A DNA stretch of 64,000 nt, from assembly GCA_029582265.1 (NCBI GenBank), contig CM055823.1, positions 1,984,001-2,048,000 of the forward strand, written 5' to 3'. The translations under genes and the position numbers were made by a program. Shown one piece after another: positions 56,699 to 64,000 of this stretch. Numbering within the stretch: the stretch's first letter is position 1; each line of letters starts with the position of its first letter. The notes beneath the pieces were generated by a model, which was not told the origin of the DNA, ran no database searches, and saw nothing but the letters and a program-made list of their open reading frames with translations. Source of the stretch: Zoroaster sp. YZ-2022. Its lineage: Eukaryota; Echinodermata; Asteroidea; Forcipulatida; Zoroasteridae.

Positions 56699-58556
56699 AT
56701 ATACCCTGATCCCACGGGATTAACGCACATAGTCTTGTTCATGAAATTGTTAGAAAAAAAGCTATGTCACAATAATTCATTAAGTCCAAGTGGATATTAT
56801 ATTAAATAAAATAGTTAAGATTCGGTTTTCGATTGTTATGACAGATACTCGGCCCTATTTTGCTAAAACGATAAAAGTAATTTGTTTGAGATTTTGAGAT
56901 AAAGCCATTCCCACTCAGCCGAGGGCGCTATTTACGATTCTGAAACTCTTAACATCAGGAAATGAATCGTTTGGAAGATACACTCTGTATGTTAGCCTAA
57001 AAAATACAAAGTTTGTGACTGTAATTTACAATGGTGTATATCCCTGACATACACCACTACAGCAAATTCATCAAAACTTTTCAGTGATTAGATAAGTCAA
57101 AAACAGATAAATTCATGATACCATGTTCCAAAATAAAATGGCAGTTATTCAAACTTTAAACCCATTTTTCGCGAAATGGCCTTTTTGAGATAATTATATC
57201 ATTTTACCAAAATAAGGCCGTACTGCTTTTATAATAATACTTTATGGGTGGAAGTAGGTTTGGGTAAATTTGAGATATCGAGTGAATCGTATCTTACAAT
57301 AAGGCAATGTTCATCGTCTCAAAACCTCTTCATTTATAAAAATCCATTGGCTACATAGAAAAGAAATCATAAAAAATGGGAACGTCATTCATCATATAGT
57401 TTGAAACATTCGGATTGTACAATAAATTATGAAATAATTCTTACAACATTTCAGAATATTTGTTAAATGTTGTGCAATATTTTGGAATTTTTTTCTTGGA
57501 AATTGAACATTTTGGGAGAAAGTATTTGAACTTTTAAAAACATGGTAGTCTAAACGTAAACAAAGTGCTATATTGAAGTTTATTAAATGATATTAATGTT
57601 TGGGGGAGGGGGAAGGGAGGGGTCTAACGGAACATCCATCTGGTCTAACAGTTGGTGTATAACAGTTGGTACATAGCCTCACCAAGTATTTACGTCAGAG
57701 TTCACCGGGCAATATTGGTGGACGGGGCGGGAAAACACGTCCCGTACAATAAGCCAAAAGGGGGCAATTAATTGACATAAAAACTTCACATTTTCTTAAA
57801 TTAAAAAACTATAAGTTATCGCTTAAGCAGCATCCAAACACTTAGGCCTAATACAAATCTGGGGCGCTATGTATTAAGGATATTTTGGGGGTGAATCCTC
57901 AAATAAGATCATTGCATATTTTGATAATGAATTTAAGATATAATTTACTTTATACTATTTGGTTGTAAATCCATTTGATTTGACTAATCGTACTAAATGA
58001 CAAGTCCAATACACATTATAGTGAATGGTGTAAATTTGGAAAATGAAAAATGTAATTTGGGGGTAGTATACGAACCCCCCCCCCCCCCCACCCAATATGG
58101 TTATGCCACCAGTATATGGGACGATCCGGGCTACCCATTCCTAACTTCTGGTCTGAATTTAAGGACCATTTGGTCAGTGGCCTTTCAAAATTTAGGCTTT
58201 GCACATCAGATCAGCTTAAATAAATGTTTCGTTGTCACTGTAGAGAAGTCCATCTGTATAAAGTGTAAGACTAAATGATCTGTCAGAAGAAGAAAAAATA
58301 AATAGGTAGTCTGAAATAGCCTATTGCTTTTGCAACAGAATGCTGTTGGACTTGTGTAATAACCTACATGCAGTAGTGTTTGACAAATTATATTTTATTT
58401 AGACAATTGTCAGACCAGAATGGGCATGATCGAACTATCGACTATAAACACTATACAATTACCAATAATTATAAGGTTTTGGGTCACATAGTTATCAGAG
58501 GGGGTAGGGCGTGTTGTGGCGCGAATACAGAGGGAACTTGTTTCTGATGTCAACAA
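56699..58556. other. Intron DNA, no gene recognised
   Basis: AT-rich. G-rich tract at 57600-57625, C-run at 58076-58090. Short open frames show no domain. Confidence 0.4.
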
Positions 58557-58838
58557 GTGCAGAAACATGACATTTACAATGTCAAATGGAACTTACTCGT
58601 GAGTAGTAAACTTGTGCAGAAACATGACATTTACAATGTCAAATGTAACTTACTCGTGAGTAGTAAACTTGTGCAGAAACGTGACATTTACAATGTCAAA
58701 TGTAACTTACTCGTGAGTAGTAAACTTGTGCAGAAACGTGACATTTACAATGCCAAATGTAACTTACTCGTGAGTAGTAAACTTGTGCAGAAACGTGACA
58801 TTTACAATGCCAAATGTAACTTACTCGTGAGTAGTAAG
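58557..58838 (+). repeat. 57-bp tandem repeat, five copies
   Basis: Unit gtgcagaaacgtgacattta then caatgtcaaatgtaacttac and tcgtgagtagtaaactt, 57 bases. Because 57 is a multiple of three, an open frame of 95 codons runs through with a 19-residue period. I regard it as a by-product. Confidence 0.95.
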
Positions 58839-59265
58839 CTATAAATAGCTTGTACAAACAATCATTCAATCATTTTTAACCAAACTTTGTTACTTTTTAT
58901 AATTCGTCATCATGAAACCAATCATAACCTCGCAGGAAGTCAGATCAAGCTTGCTCGAAACAGTCACGTGACTATAACACATCTTAACTCATGAAAACAT
59001 TAAATACACTCAACCAATGATCAAAGCCAAAACATGTTTCTGATCGTGATCGCGAAAACACCCCCCCCCCCCCACGAGTAAAGTAATGTACATACAGTCG
59101 TGCACCAAGTCATGTTACATAGCAACTTTGTATAATAGTCAATAAATGCAAATATAAACTTGTCACCAATTCATTGAGTTTATATTTCCTAACACGTATG
59201 AGAAGGAATACAGTCATGTACAATGTTGGGCCCATACGTGTTCCATTCAAAATACATGTATGTAC

Positions 59266-60021
59266 TGTAACGAAATGGTAGCCTTGTGTGTTGGGCGCGT
59301 CATAGTGCTTAGGCGCGCCATAGTAGCAGTGCATGCGCCGTAGGTTGGGCATGTGTTGCGTGCGCTGTGGTGGGCCGCGCGCAGCGTCAGTCAGTTAGCC
59401 AGAGCGACAGACAGAGGAAGCACGGACTTGCCAGGAGCGCTTCAAAACGTAAGTCCCGTGGGCCGGGACGGCCGGGAGTCGTTGTCAGGGACAGCGCGGT
59501 AGTTTAGCAGGGCGACTACTAGTTGGTGTGCTTTCAGGGAACAGCACGGATAGCTTAGCTGGGCGGCTATCGGGATATTGTTGACGGCGTGACTTTGTCG
59601 AGTAATTCTGTAGCATTCAGCACTTGGCTCCGTTAAGTTATAGTTTCCTTCTCCCACAAGTAATTCCTATTCACCTTAAGTAATTCTTACTCACCTCAAG
59701 TAATTCCTATTCACCTTAAGTAATTCTTACTCACCTTAAGTAAGTCCCATTCTCCTTAAGTAATTACACTTCGCCTTCAGTAACTTAATATGCCTTAAGG
59801 GTCCAATCATTGCCTTCAGGGACAAACTTCTGCCTTAAGGGAGCTCCTTATTTATTGAATAAATAGTTTGAATTTGAGTTTTGCCTCCGTGTTACTTTTT
59901 GTCTGTCTCGTCTGTCTAAGTTTAAGTGGTGTCACGTGCGGCGATAAACGGTCTCCATAGGACCTGCCTTCAAGTACCGGCTGGACTGCCGCTCGCCCGG
60001 AACGGTACGGGTTTCGCCACA
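59266..60021 (+). mobile_element. Solo LTR (756 bp) with 4-bp target duplication
   Basis: Starts TGTAACGAAA and ends TTTCGCCACA, an imperfect inverted terminus with TG...CA. GTAC flanks both sides (59262-59265 and 60022-60025). Much more GC-rich than its surroundings. AATAAA near 59857 followed by T/G-rich sequence is a plausible polyadenylation signal for the plus orientation. No internal region remains, so it arose by LTR-LTR recombination. It is unrelated to the gypsy LTR at 37815. Confidence 0.88.
59655..59785 (+). repeat. 20-bp tandem repeat within the solo LTR
   Basis: About six copies of ttaagtaattcttactcacc with variants (cctattcacc, cccattctcc, acacttcgcc), then three looser 'tgccttaaggg' copies. 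Confidence 0.85.
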
Positions 60022-60867
60022 GTACATTTAATATGTACATTTCAATATCGACATGTACACGTTTTGTACACATGTTCATGCACATGTGTACATTGTTAAA
60101 ATGTTCCTATTCTCAACACTTAACTTTTAATTTAAACTAATTTAAAAATAAACCATCACAAAAATATGACATGATTATTTTCCAACTTGTATGCAATATT
60201 ATTGAACCTTTGATGTTACGGTATCAATATCCATACCCGGTTATTGCCCATTACCCATGCAGTATTACCCAGCGTTACCCAGCGTTGCCCAGTATTACCC
60301 GGGTTATCCCAGCAGTTACCGCCATCCTGAACAATAAGATATTTCCCAACCCTTATTGTACGCCACTGATGCAAGGTTAGGCTTAATAAGATCGTATTTT
60401 GTTTATTTGATTTTGAAAGATGAGATGTATAGTAGACATCTCAGTACAATATGAAATCAAATCAATCAAGTAGAGATCCACACAATCCAATTCATTTCAT
60501 ATGTGTGTTTATTTAAATAACAGGGGCAATAAGAAAATAATATTAAATCAGTGGAGAATCCAGAAACATGATCCTGTCCCTTCACTCAAAATAGGAAGAT
60601 GGGAAAAGAAAGAGAAGGAAAGAAAAAATAAATATGCACAATACTGATGTTTGTAACGGAGCCGGCTGGGACACACAAAGTACTCCTCACGGTCGAAATA
60701 GTACTGTGGAAAGGGGAAAGTCTTACATTTCAGACCCCCCCCCCCCCCGACCACCATTATGGATCCGTCGCTGATTAATAATGTTGATGTACTAAAGTGG
60801 CTCAAATACATTGAGTTCTCCATTGACAGTTTGTTCATTATTACTAACTTGTAACACTATATTATAG
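60022..60867. other. End of the large FReD intron
   Basis: No exon. 60255-60310 has short repeats of 'ttacccagcgttgcccag'. A C-run at 60736-60749 is next to 'ggatccgtcgctgatt', similar to text in the 2.35-kb units ('ggatccgtcactgatt', 21803). The same repeat fragments are thus shared between the two loci. Confidence 0.5.
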
Positions 60868-61141
60868 GTAATACAGAGGCGAAAATACGGGTCTGAGAAT
60901 TTCACTCGAAGCTGGAATGAGTACAAGGACGGATTCGGCTCATTGATGTCAGACCACTGGATAGGAAACGATGTACTCCATCATCTGACAAGAGAGGGAG
61001 AGTGGGCGATACGTGTGGACCTGACAGATACAGATGGCACCAGGGGTGTTCGGTATATTAAGCCTTTCAGCATAATGTCCTCCAACGACAATTACGATCT
61101 GAGTATTGGGACAGAAAGTACACACGTCGGAACCGACATTG
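60868..61141 (+). CDS. EGF/FReD gene, second fibrinogen-domain exon
   Basis: Acceptor atattatag, 274 nt, phase 0 to phase 1, donor gtatgc. Begins VIQRRKYGSENFTRSWNEYK, the family's WTVIQRR..G..NF.R.W..YK segment. It continues DGFGSLMSDHWIGNDVLHHL and EWAIRVDLTDTDGTRGVRYI. Joins the first FReD exon as ..GYI-VIQ.. without frame change. GFG...WIGND..HHLT is diagnostic of fibrinogen-related domains. Confidence 0.95.
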
Positions 61142-62139
61142 GTATGCAACAAATTTACTTTTCAAGAATGATCAGGCACATACTGTTAATCGTCATTACT
61201 CTGATTGGTTGAAATTTAAAAATATAAATTAATTAGTCACGAGTTTGGTCCCTTTTTGCGTTCGAAAAAACAATACTTGACATGTATTTTTTAAAACTCA
61301 AAAAATGTATCAATATGTTCGATGAGTTTACTTTAATTATTGAAAGAGAGCAATGCAAAAACTATCAAATAATAATAGAACTTCAAATTTCATCTGCTAG
61401 ATTCAAACATTACACATTTCGTTTTAGGGTTTATGTTGCTGGTTATATTCTGTTTCCTTATGTTTTTTAAAGGTTACTAAGTTGGTTTCCTGACAAAGGC
61501 AGTTAGCAATACACAAAACCAGTGGCGTCGATATGTTGTTACGATTGGGGGGGTATAGAGTTGGACAAATGACCTCAACCAAAATCACCGATTTTGTATT
61601 AATTTATTTATTTTAAATTTGATAGGCTACTAGTGTAACCTATAATGGAAACGGACATATTTTTGGAAACAAAATAGTCTAAATACGTTTATTGGGGGAC
61701 ATTATTATTACCGTCTCCCTGTCATATATATTGGAGGACATGACCCCTGTCCCCTTGGGATCACCACCCATGCACACCATATATCAGGCATTATAAATTT
61801 ATTCATTTTGAGAATTACATCTGCTAGATTCCAACATTTTCCATTTGGTTTTATGTTTTATGTTGCTGTTTACATGAATCGTTTCCTAATGTTGAGCCAT
61901 AACTTTGTGCATGATCATTTACATGAAATTTTCAAAAAGATTACTTTGTATCCAGACAAAGGCAGTGAGTAATACACAAAGCATCTGATATTATACAACT
62001 TAAGCTTTCATCGTTTAAAATTAACATTTTAAGAAAATATCTGTTTGATTTTAACATTACAAATTTCGTTTGGGGTTTTCTAATGTTGAGCCATAAACTT
62101 TTATTTACATCATTATATTTTTGTTTTTATCCTTTCAAG
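61142..62139. other. Last FReD intron with degenerate internal repeats
   Basis: Segments starting 'attcaaacattacacatttcg' (about 61400), 'attccaacattttccatttgg' (about 61828) and 'ttttaacattacaaatttcg' (about 62050) are diverged copies of one sequence. The first two include 'gacaaaggcagt(ta/ga)g(c/t)aatacacaaa'. Between them a segment 61520-61790 is a likely insertion related to 3535-3820. Confidence 0.55.
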
Positions 62140-62456
62140 GTTCACAACCTCTTCAGTCTGCAAATGGCATACAGTTCTCAACATACGACAGAGACAATGA
62201 TATGGATCCTAAGTCTAATTGTGCAAGGTTATTACAGGGAGGTTGGTGGTTTAATCATTGTACAGGAGGCAATCCTCCATCTGATACACCCGTTGAGAGT
62301 AACCTTAATGGTGAATACTCACATCCAGTCGATTATTCAAGTCAAGATTATCGCGGCATTAGATGGAATACATGGGAGGGGCATCAAATAGTGAAGAGTG
62401 AAATGGGAATAATCCGATGTGTGGGAAACATAAATTGGTCTGGGTTTCGTTGTTGA
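62140..62456 (+). CDS. EGF/FReD gene, terminal fibrinogen-domain exon
   Basis: Acceptor tcctttcaag, phase 1, stop at 62454-62456. Contains NGIQFSTYDRDNDMDPKSNC, the calcium-binding D-x-D-x-D stretch and third Cys, then GGWWFNHCTGG with the fourth Cys, LNGEYS, and GIRWNTWEGHQIVKSEMGII. The family usually ends in M-x-IRP. Here the end is IRCVGNINWSGFRC with two extra cysteines. The seven visible exons give 362 residues in one frame. The likely product is a secreted, possibly oligomeric, fibrinogen-related recognition protein. Confidence 0.94.
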
Positions 62457-62470
62457 ATGAACTAACGAGT

Positions 62471-62535
62471 ATCAGGGCATTATGTGGGATTTATAGTATG
62501 AGCATCAAATAGTGAAATGAAAATAATCCGCTGCA
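62471..62535 (+). pseudogene. Partial duplicate of the last FReD exon
   Basis: After the stop, 'agggcattatgtgggattta', 'gagcatcaaatagtgaaatg' and 'aaaataatccgctgcac' repeat the exon segment 62350-62425 with substitutions and small deletions. The frame is broken. It lies in the presumed 3' UTR. Confidence 0.8.
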
Positions 62536-64000
62536 CGGGAGTCATTAAATGTTACGGTGCATTAAAAAATTTCTGTTGAGTGGATGAATCTGTTTTTTCT
62601 CCGATAAAATTTGGACAGAAAAATTCACTGAAATTATTTCAGCAAATGCTGTTTTATTTTATTTCATTTGTTTGCCTATAGTAAGGATCACTGAAAGGAT
62701 TTCTTACATAATCTTGTGTTTCAGTTAAGTTGTATGCATGACTGAAAAATATTTTACGCAAAATGTAAAACAAAAACAAAATCACACAATTAAACAGACT
62801 TATGCACCAACAGCAGTCATAACCACATCCATATCACTATGTATTTAGTTATGGCAAATATTGAGCAAGAAAATGCTCCAAAAACCAAGCATGAAAAACA
62901 CTAAAAATTAGAATTTAAGATTTGTATGCAGCGGGGCCAACTATAAATTTTTATAAATGTAGATACTGTTTTAAAATATGCATTTTCTTATGTTATTACT
63001 ACTTCAAATAGGAAATTCAAAGTGACCTTTGAAACTTTTAATAACAAAAACAACAGTTGCACCAATCGGTCATTGGTGTATGAAATAAATCCTATAAAGA
63101 AAGGTCACACAATTCGTCATTGTTTTCACGAAGGAACACTATAAAGACAAGATACGAGATAACCGAGTTGCTTTTCTGAAATTACCATTTACCATCTTTA
63201 AAATTAATGTACAAAGCCATGCACAATTGAAGTGTCTTGAACCTGGTACCCGTACATTTCCTGGTTTTGCACACACTTTATGAGGAAAAATTTTGAAAAA
63301 AATGCTTTTCAGTGCGTTTTCACAAAAGGACATTTTAGAAAGTTGTGTTGGCAAAATAAACCGTTTTCTGGTTTGAGCGTTTTCAAGAATTAATTACGTT
63401 GTAATTAATCGTCATGTTGTTAAAATGTCGCTGTTTGTCTTATATAGCGTACATATAGCACTGAAGTAAGGTCTGGGTATAATGCAACTACTGTGACAAA
63501 ACTGATGAGTGAAATAAATATTATGACATTAAGAGTGAGCCCAAAACCTCACAAATGTAACGTGAGTAACCATGCAATTGGATTTTATGTAATTTTTATT
63601 ACATAATATGTATTAATGAAATTAATCATGAATTTATTCTATCAATGGCATTTCATATCGTTTGGTTCATTTGAGCCAGATGCACAAAGTTGTGATTGGA
63701 GGTGACACAGCGCCATTGCTGGGCGTGATTGGGCGATATTGGGCGTCTGTCATTTTATTGCAAGAGATGAAGGCTGGAAGTATTGATATAAAACTAGTCA
63801 AAATGTTAACAAAGAAGTCAGATGACATTGATGTTGGAACAAAGACCAATAGACCTTTATCATGGTACAGCCATTTTGTTTTTCTTCAATACAAAACCAC
63901 GTAACCAAACCGAGGCTAGAAGGAAAAATAGTCTGGTCACTAGTATGCTTTAGCAATATATAGTCGTACTCGAGTCAAGGAACCTGACAAAGATGACCGC
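62536..64000. other. Downstream DNA, no gene recognised
   Basis: AT-rich, no conserved exon seen on either strand. Candidate AATAAA hexamers occur near 63085 and 63513, too far to assign with confidence. A short open frame at 63662-63904 has no known domain. Confidence 0.4.

Noticed and set aside
58557..58844. 95-codon frame with a 19-residue repeat
   Set aside because: The 57-bp repeat keeps any frame open by its period. No start context, domain or splice signal supports a protein.

Overview
The window is AT-rich, intron-rich metazoan DNA from a draft assembly with two 500-N gaps. I infer a marine deuterostome invertebrate of the echinoderm/hemichordate type. The reasons are a NACHT (NLR-type) innate-immune gene with an expanded, tandemly copied 5' region, a multi-exon EGF/fibrinogen-domain gene, a Ty3/gypsy element with a tRNA-Leu-like primer site, and many small TIR transposons and minisatellites. 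The species cannot be named from the sequence.

Left part (1-12602). A NACHT gene copy lies on the + strand at 1549-2996. Its Walker A, Walker B and post-NACHT motifs are clear, but several frameshifts break it. The first 810 bases are an inverted copy of a repeat unit that is tandem further right. After that come TIR elements, including a hAT-like element nested in another MITE (7271-8956), and a stretch (about 9750-12602) so rich in homopolymers that it looks like unpolished sequence beside the first gap.

Middle (13103-28850). A 40-bp minisatellite of about 127 copies (13331-18410) is followed by three and a half tandem units of about 2.35 kb (18401-27125). Each unit holds one copy of the 40-bp sequence at the same internal place, so the array is a local expansion of that site. 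On the minus strand the units carry a 73-bp relic of the NACHT P-loop that lacks the same 18 nt in all four copies, and most carry a short phase-1/phase-1 exon-like cassette. Upstream on that strand are a 24-nt cassette, a decayed cassette and a 28-nt ATG exon (28072-28045) whose splice phase matches. Together these look like the 5' end of an NLR gene with multiplied linker exons. If the left contig were inverted, its NACHT exon would follow on the same strand.

Right-middle (28172-38940). Two TA-flanked MITEs are followed by a decayed Ty3/gypsy element on the minus strand: 5' LTR 37815-38940, PBS, gag, protease, RT, RNase H, integrase, an extra Pro/Gln-rich 3' ORF, and a 3' LTR cut by the second gap.

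Right part (40695-62456). A plus-strand gene of at least seven exons encodes four EGF-like repeats and a C-terminal fibrinogen-related domain. All splice phases agree and give 362 residues from the first visible exon. The signal-peptide exon was not found. Its introns hold a dead EGF exon, MITEs, a 65-bp VNTR, a 67-bp VNTR, a 57-bp repeat, and a complete solo LTR with a 4-bp target duplication.

No tRNA, rRNA or CRISPR was found apart from a tRNA-like SINE remnant.
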